22,460 nucleotides of DNA, from NCBI GenBank assembly GCA_002422865.1, contig DITN01000073.1, forward strand, positions 13,566 to 36,025, given 5' to 3'. The DNA comes from Bacteroidetes bacterium UBA6183 (GTDB lineage Bacteria > Bacteroidota > Bacteroidia > UKL13-3). Under the pieces are notes generated by a model, which saw nothing but the letters and a program-made list of their open reading frames with translations, searched no databases and was not told where the DNA came from. The position numbers were made by a program, and so were the translations under genes. Positions 13,534 to 20,757 of this stretch are shown here, in pieces. Positions within the stretch are counted from its first letter, which is position 1. The number at the start of each line of letters is the position of its first letter.

Positions 13534-13979
13534 ATGTAATATGTATATCCGTTAGTTTACTAGTAAGTTTTATGATTGCTGAATAATCCAGTATTTACGA
13601 ATCTTTTCTGCAAAGCGTTAAGATTTTGATAATTAATGGGTCTGTTCCATTTTAAAATCCTTTCAGAATAAAAATTACTCTCCTATTGGGTTGGCACCCA
13701 AACGGCCTTTACTTTTTTCTTGATAAAAAAGTAAACAAAAAATCAAGGCTTACGACAATTTTACAACAATCTACTGAGTACGTTTTTTCCTCGCAATCCA
13801 AGCCACTGCGTTTCGGGATTGCTTACTATGGCCATTGCACAAACGCACTCATTGATTGTTAAGTAAAATTCTCATAGGCCGATAGAATCCTTCAGGTATT
13901 TTTTAACATAAAGGCTTTTCCCATTTAACATTTGTCCAATTTTATACTAAACTGGCAAGCTTGCGCATATACACAAATG
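13534..13979. other. Non-coding region between the response regulator and the T9SS operon
   Basis: No gene is visible. It is occupied mainly by copy B of the dispersed structured repeat (13686-13896), followed by AT-rich DNA leading to the promoter of the 14051 gene. No T-tailed hairpin was seen directly after the response regulator. Confidence 0.7.
13686..13896 (-). repeat. Dispersed structured repeat, copy B
   Basis: Inverted relative to copy A (4311-4533). Read on the minus strand it starts CTGAAGGATTC and contains AGTAAGCAATCC, TGGCTTGGATTGCG, GTAAGCCTTGA, the hairpin TTTACTTTTTT-ATCAAG-AAAAAAGTAAA (13735-13708) and TTGGGT-GCCA-ACCCAA (13701-13686). The internal block between the first and second hairpins has diverged most. 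No open reading frame is shared with copy A. Confidence 0.75.
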
Positions 13980-14030
13980 TAAATACGTATTTCATGTTAT
14001 AGCAGGGTAAGTGTTTTAGGGGCAAATTTG
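13980..14030 (+). promoter_or_regulatory. Promoter with TACGTA box for the T9SS operon
   Basis: AAATACGTATTT (13981-13992) is a perfect 12-bp palindrome. A -7 box CAAATTTG (14023-14030, one base from TAnnTTTG) follows, with 20 nt to the ATG. There is no TTG at the -33 position, as expected for an activator-dependent promoter. The palindrome is centred at about -47. The spacing is identical to the promoter at 16889-16939. Confidence 0.55.
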
Positions 14031-14050
14031 AATAACAATCCTAAAACGTT

Positions 14051-14962
14051 ATGAAAATACTTTTTACATCAATTTTAATTGGCCTTTTATTTACGCTGCA
14101 CGCGCAGCCTCAGTTACAAAGTTCGCTTTTACAAACAGGTAAAACTTTCGAACTTTACATGATCAGCAATCCCAACATGTCGAACATTATTCTTGGCGGT
14201 GCTAATGTTAGCTGGGATATCTCTACCTCATCAAACACAAAAATAGCCGAGGTAAGTATAGTTAATGCATCTGCTACTCCACATGCATCTACATATCCTG
14301 ATGCCAATTTTGCGCTTCAATTTACCATAGGTAGTGAAGTAAGTTACAACATCTTCAAAATTTCATCATCTGCTTTCGAAGAACTGGCATCAAGCCTCGG
14401 AAGGAGCAGTGCTACCGTATATACTTTATCAAGAAATGCGCTTGAGTTTCCATTAGATTATGGAAATACGTTTAGTGATGATTACCAAAAACAAGGACAA
14501 GTGGTTAAAACACTCAACTCAAAATATGATGCATACGGCACATTACAAACTGCCGATTCGTTGTATAATAATATTGTTCGTGTAATGCAGGTAAATGGCG
14601 ATGGTGATACCTCGGCTATTTGGTGGCAAGTTACCGCAACAGAAATGAACCCCATTATGCAAGCAGATGATGATGGTATTATTTTTTGGAAAAGAAAAGT
14701 GACTACAGGCACACAGGAGGTGTTATTAAACAATAACCTTACGGTGTTTCCAAATCCAACCTCGGGTAATATTCAAATAGGTACAAACCAATCAGGCACG
14801 GTTACTTTATTTGGTATCAACGGACAAATGGTATTGCAAGCAAATTGTAGCATTGGCGAAAATAACCTTGTGTTGGATAAGCTGAATGCAGGTATCTATT
14901 ACTACAAATTCCAAAACCTTTCAGGAGAATCTAAAACAGGAAAAATAGTTATCAATCAATAA
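14051..14962 (+). CDS. Secreted protein with T9SS type A C-terminal sorting domain
   Basis: A 303-residue protein. The signal peptide is about 1-19 (MKILFTSILIGLLFTLHAQ). Residues 20-225 are a beta-rich region without a recognisable enzyme motif. Residues 226-303 are a type A sorting domain: NNLTVFPNPTSGNIQIG, then LFGINGQMVLQ, LDKLNAGIYYYKF and the terminal KTGKIVINQ. It should therefore be exported by Sec, carried across the outer membrane by the type IX system, and either released or attached to surface lipopolysaccharide. The function of the passenger part is unknown. It is followed after 21 bp by the PQQ-propeller gene, so the two are probably co-transcribed from the promoter at 13980-14030. 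Confidence 0.88.
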   Translation: MKILFTSILIGLLFTLHAQPQLQSSLLQTGKTFELYMISNPNMSNIILGGANVSWDISTSSNTKIAEVSIVNASATPHASTYPDANFALQFTIGSEVSYNIFKISSSAFEELASSLGRSSATVYTLSRNALEFPLDYGNTFSDDYQKQGQVVKTLNSKYDAYGTLQTADSLYNNIVRVMQVNGDGDTSAIWWQVTATEMNPIMQADDDGIIFWKRKVTTGTQEVLLNNNLTVFPNPTSGNIQIGTNQSGTVTLFGINGQMVLQANCSIGENNLVLDKLNAGIYYYKFQNLSGESKTGKIVINQ

Positions 14963-14983
14963 ATCAACCCAAGTATCCCTAAT

Positions 14984-16552
14984 ATGAAAAAGTTAATTGT
15001 TACATGCACGTTGTTGTTTTTTGTGCTCCATGTTTTTGCACAAAAAGAATTTGCCCTCGATTGGAAATCGCAGTTTGATGTAGATGTAGACTGGCGAATG
15101 ATTAATGAAAAACGAACCCTGGTTTTTGCCGGAAATTCATCGGCTGTGTCTATGATGGATGCCGTTACCGGTAAGTTACTTTGGAAAATTGTGGTGAAAG
15201 AAAAATACGGAAAGAAAAAAGCTGAAGATATTGATTGGGAAAAAAACGCAGGCGTTGTATTCATTACCATGAAAGGTGAAAAAAAAGAACCGGATGTAAA
15301 ACATTACATTGATGAAAAAACAGGTAACGAAATTACAGAGGCTGAGTTTAATAACCGCAAGCCTGAGTATGAATGGGTATGGAGAGGTTCAGTTAAATCA
15401 TCAGAATTAAATACCCGTTTTAGAATTAGTTACGAAAAGAAAAAGGTAGTAGGATCGGCCGGAAAAGGAACCAAAAGCCCTATAGATATTATAGCCGAAG
15501 GTGATGTTAATTGGCGCTCAACCATAAACGCAAAATACATACGCACCTTGTGTTCAAACGCTATTCCGCGTTATGCTGCCGATTTTGGTGGCGATTTTTT
15601 AAAGTTGATGTATGCCAACAACAAGGTGTTTGTTTTGTATGAAGGCATGTCGGTATTGGACGCAAAAACAGGAAAATTATTATGGAGCACCGATATAGAT
15701 AATACCGAGTTTGACTTTGGTTTATTTAAAAGCACACAAACATTAGGTCGCTCGGGTTACCCTGAAGTTACCAATGATGCGGTTTATGTGGCCGATTTAT
15801 CAAAAGGACAATCGTGCATTAAAAAGTTTGATTTAGAAACAGGTAAGTTACTTTGGACAGGTGCTAAGTTTGATAAAGATGATGTGGTGCCCGATTTAAA
15901 AGTTTCGGGCAATGTATTGTTGGCACAATTTGGCGGTAGGTTAGAAGTACAATCATACATACCCGGTGCAAATGGCGGACCCGATGTGTGCAAAACAGAA
16001 TTGAAGTTTGCAGGTAATGCCGGTATTAAAGCTTATGATGTGAATACAGGAAACCTGCTATGGGAAACGGCTAAAATGAAAGAACTTAACGATAAGTTTA
16101 ATGGTGCAATAAGTAACATTTTGGTGCGTGAGGATAAGGCTTATTTTGCCAGCGATAAAAATTTGTATTGTGTTAAATCGGCTTCGGGCGAAGTGGTATA
16201 TAGCCTGCCTATAAAAACCATGAAAGTGGGCAAACCTAAATACCTGTTTTTTAATGAAGGAAACATCATACTTGAAGCCGAAGAAGGCGTTGCAGCCATT
16301 GGAATGGCAGATGGTAAACAAGTATTTGCAACCAACACCAATAAGTGTATTGATATGTTTAATGAAGGTAATGCTTGGTTTGTGTGGACAGGAAAAGAAG
16401 CCATGGAAAAAGAAGAATTGGTAAGAATTGATTTACAAACTGGAGTTGTTTACGGAAAAATTAAAGGAACACCTTATCCTTATTTTACTGAAGATGGCGA
16501 GTACCTTGTAAAATTTGATGGAGCAAAAGTATTGCGCTATAAGACTAAGTAA
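14984..16552 (+). CDS. Secreted PQQ-like beta-propeller protein
   Basis: A 522-residue protein with signal peptide 1-20 (ending HVFAQ). It has repeated blades with the PQQ/quinoprotein signature D-x-x-T-G-K-L-L-W: DAVTGKLLWK (59-68), DAKTGKLLWST (from 226), DLETGKLLWTG (from 283), DVNTGNLLWET (from 352), with weaker ones at SASGEVVYSL and MADGKQVFAT. This gives a seven- or eight-bladed propeller. The enzyme residues of true PQQ dehydrogenases are not evident, so a scaffold or binding role is more likely than catalysis. It lacks a T9SS sorting domain, so it is probably periplasmic. Residues about 100-135 form a charged insertion (EKKEPDVKHYIDEKTGNEI). It lies 21 bp after the T9SS cargo gene and is closed by a terminator. 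Confidence 0.85.
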   Translation: MKKLIVTCTLLFFVLHVFAQKEFALDWKSQFDVDVDWRMINEKRTLVFAGNSSAVSMMDAVTGKLLWKIVVKEKYGKKKAEDIDWEKNAGVVFITMKGEKKEPDVKHYIDEKTGNEITEAEFNNRKPEYEWVWRGSVKSSELNTRFRISYEKKKVVGSAGKGTKSPIDIIAEGDVNWRSTINAKYIRTLCSNAIPRYAADFGGDFLKLMYANNKVFVLYEGMSVLDAKTGKLLWSTDIDNTEFDFGLFKSTQTLGRSGYPEVTNDAVYVADLSKGQSCIKKFDLETGKLLWTGAKFDKDDVVPDLKVSGNVLLAQFGGRLEVQSYIPGANGGPDVCKTELKFAGNAGIKAYDVNTGNLLWETAKMKELNDKFNGAISNILVREDKAYFASDKNLYCVKSASGEVVYSLPIKTMKVGKPKYLFFNEGNIILEAEEGVAAIGMADGKQVFATNTNKCIDMFNEGNAWFVWTGKEAMEKEELVRIDLQTGVVYGKIKGTPYPYFTEDGEYLVKFDGAKVLRYKTK

Positions 16553-16575
16553 CCCCTTTATTTATTTTAATGCGC

Positions 16576-16612
16576 ATCCCTGTCTAAGTGTTTTTAGACA
16601 GGGATTTTTTTT
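16576..16612 (+). terminator. Intrinsic terminator of the T9SS/PQQ operon
   Basis: ATCCCTGTCTAA (16576-16587) pairs with TTAGACAGGGAT (16593-16604), perfect 12 bp, 5-nt loop, then a T run. It lies 24 nt after the stop codon. Confidence 0.93.
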
Positions 16613-16888
16613 GCTCCCATATTATTCATTTGAGATACAAATAGAATAATCGCTATAAGTAAATCAAACTTTTAGGCATCCGTTACACTTCACCCAAAAG
16701 TTGATTTTCTATACCGAGGCTCCGGTACGGGATTATCCCAATTTTTACCAATTGCATTTATTGTAAATAAATAGCAATGGTTAATGCCGATGAAAATCTA
16801 CTCATTTAAAAATTAAGCCATTTTTGCTCGGCATAATGCAGGTAGTTTGGCTCATTCTTCGCCTTCTACTGCATAATTTGGGTTAAAA
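16613..16888. other. Non-coding upstream region of the OmpA-like gene
   Basis: About 275 bases with no gene. Short inverted pairs are visible (for example CCGAGGCTCCGG near 16713) but no known element. The promoter lies at its right end. Confidence 0.6.
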
Positions 16889-16939
16889 TAAATACGTAAA
16901 ACAACGTATGGTAGGTTAGGGTGGAGTAGTGCAAATTTG
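16889..16939 (+). promoter_or_regulatory. Promoter with TACGTA box for the OmpA-like gene
   Basis: TAAATACGT (16889-16897), 33 nt, GCAAATTTG (16931-16939), then 22 nt to ATG. The same two blocks with exactly 33 nt between them occur at 13980-14030. The -7 element is CAAATTTG; no -33 TTG is present. A second ACGTAT half-site at 16904-16909 forms an inverted pair with ATACGT. Confidence 0.55.
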
Positions 16940-16961
16940 TTTCACCTAATACCCAATCTGT

Positions 16962-19697
16962 ATGAAAAGAAGTTTATTGTTTTCTTTAGCCTGTATCCTA
17001 ACGTCTTATTTGTTTGCCCAAAATGGCGACAAATACTTTAAAGACAAAGACTACGCCCGTGCGCAGTTTGCCTACGAGCGCGAAGTACAAACCAATCCGG
17101 CATTGTATTTTAACTTGGCCAAAAGTTATTTCGCTTTACAAAAGTTTGATGAAGCCATCCAAGCACTTCAACTGTACAAAGAAAAATATTCGGCAGCCAA
17201 TAAAGCCGAAGCTGATAAATGGATTGAGTTGTTGCAGCGTAATGATGAAATGGTGAAGGTAGAAAACCTTGGGCCAACCATTAATAGCAATGATGCCGAT
17301 TTTTTACCGCGTATTTTACAAGATGGTAAAACCTTGTATTTTATTTCTGATAACCGCTCAGGTGGTTCGGGTAACGAAGATGTGTTTTTAAGCAAGTTGG
17401 ATGAACAAGGCAACTGGAAAAAACCGGAGCAGATGTATCAGTTTAATACCAAAAGTAACGAAGGGTTGTTGTCTATTTCTCCTGATGAAAAAGTGGCCAT
17501 TTTATTTGGTAACTATCCCGGTAGCTTTGGTGGTGGCGATTTGTTTTATAGTGTAAAAACAGAAACCGGATGGAGCACACCTTGTAACATCGGTGGTGCC
17601 ATCAACTCAAAAAAGTGGGAGTCGTTGGCTTGCGTTGGTCCTGATGGCAAAACGGTAATTTATTGTACCGATAACGATGACGGAAAAAAAAGTGAAATGT
17701 TTGTTACCTTTTTAACCGAAGAAGGTTGGTCGAAACCAAAGTCGTTGGGCAACGTGGTAAATACAAACCTCGAAGAAAAATTTCCTTTCCTTGCTGCCGA
17801 TGGTAAAACCTTGTACTTCTCATCAAACGGACATCCGGGTTTTGGTGAGGACGATATTTTTGTAAGCCGTAGGTTAGATGATACCTGGACCAATTGGAGC
17901 ACTCCGGTTAACTTAGGCAAATACATCAATACATTAGAGAGCGATAAAGATTTATCTATTCCTTCATCGGGTAAGTTGGCTTATGTGGTGCGCAGCAATG
18001 CACCGGATGGTTATGGAGGTGCCGATATCTACAAGTTTTTGATGCCTTACAGCATGCGTCCTGAACAATTGTTTAAATTGTATGGTAACGTGTACAACGA
18101 AAAAGATAGTGCAGCACAAGTAAACATTAAGTTTATTGATATGGCCACAAATACCGTTGTAACCAAAGCTACTAGCAACGATAGCACCGGGTATTATTCG
18201 GCAGCATTGCCATTAAACAAAAAGTATTTGGCGGTAATTGATATGAAAGGATTTTTGTATTACAGCGAAATTATTGATTTAAGCGACCCTGATAAATACC
18301 GCAAACGTTACACCTTCCAACAAAAAATTACGGTACAACGTGCACGTTTAGATGCACTAAAATTAAAATTGGATAGCTTAAACATGCAGTTGGGTTTATT
18401 AAACCAAAGCAACAACGAAAAAATAAGAGAAACGTTTGAAGCCTACGAAAAACAAACCAAAGCCTACAAAGCTGCCGTTGAAGAAATGGATGTTTTGGTG
18501 TATCAAGCCAAATACGATTGGATGACCGAAACCACAGAAGACTTACAATTGCAAAAAGATTTTCACGTTAAACGTGCGCAAATTGGGGTAACCTTCGAAT
18601 TAAAAAATATTTTCTTCGATTTGGGTAAAGCATCTCTACGTGAAGATTCTAAAAAAGAGTTAGACAAGTTGTATGAAATTTTAAGCAACAGTGATATTGT
18701 AATTGAGTTGGGCGGACATACCGATAGTATTGGTAGAGATGAGTCGAACCAAACCTTATCGCAAGACCGTGTAAACAGTGTTAAAACTTATTTAACCGAC
18801 AAGGGCATTAACCCAAATAGAATTATGGCCGTGGGTTATGGCGAGAAATTTCCGGTGGCCAGCAACAGCACCGATGAAGGCCGACAGTTAAACAGACGTG
18901 TAGAGGCAAAAATTTTACGTTTAACGCAAGACAAAGAAGGAAGCGATGTGGTTACTGATGCCGATAAGAAAAAGAAAGAAGACCCCATTGCTGCGGCTGC
19001 CATTAAAAAAGGAGAGATGTTACCATTGCTGCAAGCTGCTGCGCGTAAAGGTGGTTTGCCAAGTGGCAGCGAGTGTAACACGGTGTATAAACCAGTGGTG
19101 TATAACAACAATTACAACTACAAACCAACCAAAAATAAAAACACCGGCAGCAACTGGTTTGGTAATGGCGATGAGTTAGACCGTGACGACAATATTTTAA
19201 AAGCATTTAGTTTGAGTTTGCTTAACCACGGTTACAATGCCATGGGTATTTCTCACGGTGCTTCCATGACCTTTGTACGCGACAATAAAAGCCTTGCCGA
19301 AAACCATTTGGAGTATTATTTCTCTAACCCCGATAGTGTTAAGTTTGGAGCAGGTTATACCAACATACGTAACATACAATTAGGCCCTACATTTAATATA
19401 CCGCTTAATATTTTGTGGGGATGGGAAACCAAATACTTTAACAAAGAAGGCACCGATGGATTGTTGCACTTAAACATTCCGGTGGGTTTACGTTCTGTAT
19501 TTAAAGTAAAAGACTTTGTAGTAGGCCCTGAGTTTATTTACAGCTTTGGCATATTGCGTAACCAAAACATCATGCAAAACCCAACCCACATTAGGTTTGG
19601 TGTAAACACCCGCTGGAAATTTATTCAAGGAGGCGTGTTTAAATCAATTGGCGATGAAATTGATTTCTTGGGTTATAGGGTAGGGGTGACGTTTTAA
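16962..19697 (+). CDS. PorE-like TPR / PD40 / OmpA protein with extra C-terminal barrel-like domain
   Basis: A 911-residue envelope protein. Signal peptide 1-20 (SYLFAQ); TPR-like helices 21-95; PD40/WD40-like propeller about 109-360 (repeats such as DGKTLYFISDNRSGGSGNEDV and DGKTLYFSSNGHPGFGEDDI); regulatory Ig-like domain about 371-440; coiled coil about 455-535; OmpA peptidoglycan-binding domain 549-653 (NIFFDLGKASL, GHTDS with D588, NRRVEAKI with R645). This order matches T9SS-associated PorE-type proteins that tie the outer membrane to peptidoglycan. Unlike the usual form (about 650-700 residues), about 250 residues follow: a Lys-rich and Asn/Tyr-rich linker, then about 745-911 with alternating beta strands and a terminal Phe (RVGVTF), which suggests an outer-membrane beta-barrel. 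It has its own promoter and terminator. Confidence 0.88.
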   Translation: MKRSLLFSLACILTSYLFAQNGDKYFKDKDYARAQFAYEREVQTNPALYFNLAKSYFALQKFDEAIQALQLYKEKYSAANKAEADKWIELLQRNDEMVKVENLGPTINSNDADFLPRILQDGKTLYFISDNRSGGSGNEDVFLSKLDEQGNWKKPEQMYQFNTKSNEGLLSISPDEKVAILFGNYPGSFGGGDLFYSVKTETGWSTPCNIGGAINSKKWESLACVGPDGKTVIYCTDNDDGKKSEMFVTFLTEEGWSKPKSLGNVVNTNLEEKFPFLAADGKTLYFSSNGHPGFGEDDIFVSRRLDDTWTNWSTPVNLGKYINTLESDKDLSIPSSGKLAYVVRSNAPDGYGGADIYKFLMPYSMRPEQLFKLYGNVYNEKDSAAQVNIKFIDMATNTVVTKATSNDSTGYYSAALPLNKKYLAVIDMKGFLYYSEIIDLSDPDKYRKRYTFQQKITVQRARLDALKLKLDSLNMQLGLLNQSNNEKIRETFEAYEKQTKAYKAAVEEMDVLVYQAKYDWMTETTEDLQLQKDFHVKRAQIGVTFELKNIFFDLGKASLREDSKKELDKLYEILSNSDIVIELGGHTDSIGRDESNQTLSQDRVNSVKTYLTDKGINPNRIMAVGYGEKFPVASNSTDEGRQLNRRVEAKILRLTQDKEGSDVVTDADKKKKEDPIAAAAIKKGEMLPLLQAAARKGGLPSGSECNTVYKPVVYNNNYNYKPTKNKNTGSNWFGNGDELDRDDNILKAFSLSLLNHGYNAMGISHGASMTFVRDNKSLAENHLEYYFSNPDSVKFGAGYTNIRNIQLGPTFNIPLNILWGWETKYFNKEGTDGLLHLNIPVGLRSVFKVKDFVVGPEFIYSFGILRNQNIMQNPTHIRFGVNTRWKFIQGGVFKSIGDEIDFLGYRVGVTF

Positions 19698-19812
19698 TTT
19701 AAATTTTGAATATAAAAAACAACCTCAAACCGTTCAAGGTTTGGGGTTGTTTTGGTTTAGGGCTGTTTTATTTTGATGTTAATCGTTAAATGTATTTCAA
19801 ATTGCTGCTATA
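19695..19812. repeat. 118-bp direct repeat, copy 1
   Basis: Starts at the stop codon of the OmpA-like gene. It is identical to 20640-20757 except for one base (CAAATT here, CAGATT there). It contains a transcription terminator. The two copies flank the nucleotidyltransferase cassette. Confidence 0.97.
19713..19754. terminator. Intrinsic terminator in repeat copy 1
   Basis: AAAACAACCTCAAACC-GTTCAA-GGTTTGGGGTTGTTTT: 16-bp stem with one G-T pair. The A-rich and T-rich ends make it suitable for both strands, which fits its origin between convergent genes. Confidence 0.88.
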
Positions 19813-19820
19813 TTTTTTAA

Positions 19821-19849
19821 AATAGCGTTGTGCAACAGCTACCGCTATT
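19821..19849. repeat. Inverted repeat at the left end of the cassette
   Basis: AATAGCG (19821-19827) and CGCTATT (19843-19849) enclose GTTG-TG-CAAC. It lies just inside repeat copy 1 and 3' of the nucleotidyltransferase gene. It could be a recombination site or a weak terminator. Confidence 0.4.
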
Positions 19850-19864
19850 ATAGGTCGTAATATC

Positions 19865-20302
19865 TTACGATAGGTTATCAATGTCGTCCAAGTCTCTAAG
19901 CCGACCGGATTCTTTTTTGTTTTTTAGCAGGTCTTTGTAGCCAATAAAGTTTACTAGCAGACCTTCAATTTCAACTTGGGTTTTATTCTGATAACACTCA
20001 GTGAATGTAACCCCGTCTATTTGTGTCAGTAAATCAATTCTTAGTGGAGGATACCCCAATTGAACAATATTCCCTTCTTTGGTGAAGTCATCTCGTTTTA
20101 ATCCATAAGAAGCGAAGCCAAACTCATTCACGCAGGCTAAAACTCTGTCTGCATTCTCTTGAGTAGGATTTAACCAAATATCTAAGTCTCCCGTGTAGCG
20201 TGGGTGTCCGTGAACACCAACAGCATACCCACCAACGATGAGATATTCTGCTTTATGACTGATTAATAATTCTACAAACTCTTTGAAGTCTTGGCTGAAC
20301 AT
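19865..20302 (-). CDS. Nucleotidyltransferase-fold protein (possible toxin-antitoxin component)
   Basis: A 145-residue minimal nucleotidyltransferase of the AbiEii/DUF6036-like group. Motifs are VGGYAVGVHGHPRYTGDLDIW with G24-G25 and metal-binding D39 and D41, and a third acidic residue D90 in LRIDLLT, so the catalytic triad is intact. The C-terminal ESGRLRDLDDIDNL is typical of this group. Relatives transfer a nucleotide to RNA or protein targets; some are toxins and others have no proven target. The start overlaps the upstream 60-residue gene by 50 bases, so the two are translationally linked. The pair is enclosed by 118-bp direct repeats, which points to recent acquisition. The actual function is unproven. 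Confidence 0.85.
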   Translation of the reverse strand: MFSQDFKEFVELLISHKAEYLIVGGYAVGVHGHPRYTGDLDIWLNPTQENADRVLACVNEFGFASYGLKRDDFTKEGNIVQLGYPPLRIDLLTQIDGVTFTECYQNKTQVEIEGLLVNFIGYKDLLKNKKESGRLRDLDDIDNLS

Positions 20303-20435
20303 CTTTTTTTAAGCTAAAATATTGTTGTCTTAGAATTTCTATAGTGTCCAAACGCTCTGAATAGCTTCGAGTCGACCAATATGCAAAGTCTGACGTGCGA
20401 TCTTTCAAGTTGGTTATTTTTAAGACCTTTTCCAT
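20253..20435 (-). CDS. Small partner protein of the nucleotidyltransferase (60 aa)
   Basis: MEKVLKITNLKDRTSDFAYW begins this 60-residue protein, which ends VQPRLQRVCRIINQS. From memory, short proteins ending in QPRLQRVCRII recur directly upstream of this type of nucleotidyltransferase in many bacteria, which is why it is called a gene and not an overlap artefact. The reading frame overlaps the nucleotidyltransferase start by 50 bases. It has two predicted helices (about 24-40 and 47-58) and no known catalytic motif. A regulatory or antitoxin-like role is a reasonable guess only. It is probably the first gene of a two-gene unit transcribed leftward. Confidence 0.75.
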   Translation of the reverse strand: MEKVLKITNLKDRTSDFAYWSTRSYSERLDTIEILRQQYFSLKKDVQPRLQRVCRIINQS

Positions 20436-20639
20436 GATTCGAATATAATTCTTTTTTGCGATAGTTCAATTATGGCCCATAACGTCAGCGTGTGAAAAAA
20501 CTCATACATACTTCGTTCCTAAACTTCAGAATAAAACTATTGAATTTTGTGGAAGAAACTACACGCGAAATTATAATTGGCTAATGGTTGGTAACTACCG
20601 ACACACGCACGGCACGTGCGCGTGAACGGAGTGACTTTC
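20436..20639. other. Upstream part of the cassette, non-coding
   Basis: About 200 bases without a gene. It includes GCCCATAACGTC near 20471 and, close to repeat copy 2, a GC-rich hairpin CACACGCACG-GCA-CGTGCGCGTG (20602-20624, one mismatch), which stands out against AT-rich surroundings. The last bases before the repeat (GGAGTGACTTTCTAA) read G-V-T-F-stop, like the end of the OmpA-like gene. Confidence 0.6.
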
Positions 20640-20757
20640 TAATTTAAATTTTGAATATAAAAAACAACCTCAAACCGTTCAAGGTTTGGGGTTGTTTTGG
20701 TTTAGGGCTGTTTTATTTTGATGTTAATCGTTAAATGTATTTCAGATTGCTGCTATA
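20640..20757. repeat. 118-bp direct repeat, copy 2
   Basis: Second copy, 117 of 118 identical to 19695-19812. It includes the same terminator hairpin (20658-20699 region). Its right end contains the stop codon of the NERD gene (20753-20755), so the repeat equals the complete spacer between the OmpA-like and NERD stop codons. Confidence 0.97.

Noticed and set aside
13500..13690. Terminator after the response regulator
   Set aside because: Only weak inverted pairs (such as TTTACTAGTAAG) without a T tract were seen.
19821..20480. Integron attC-like sites at the cassette ends (GTTGTGCAAC, GCCCATAACGTC)
   Set aside because: The bases do not fit the GTTRRRY / RYYYAAC core boxes, and an integron would not create 118-bp repeats of the flanking spacer.
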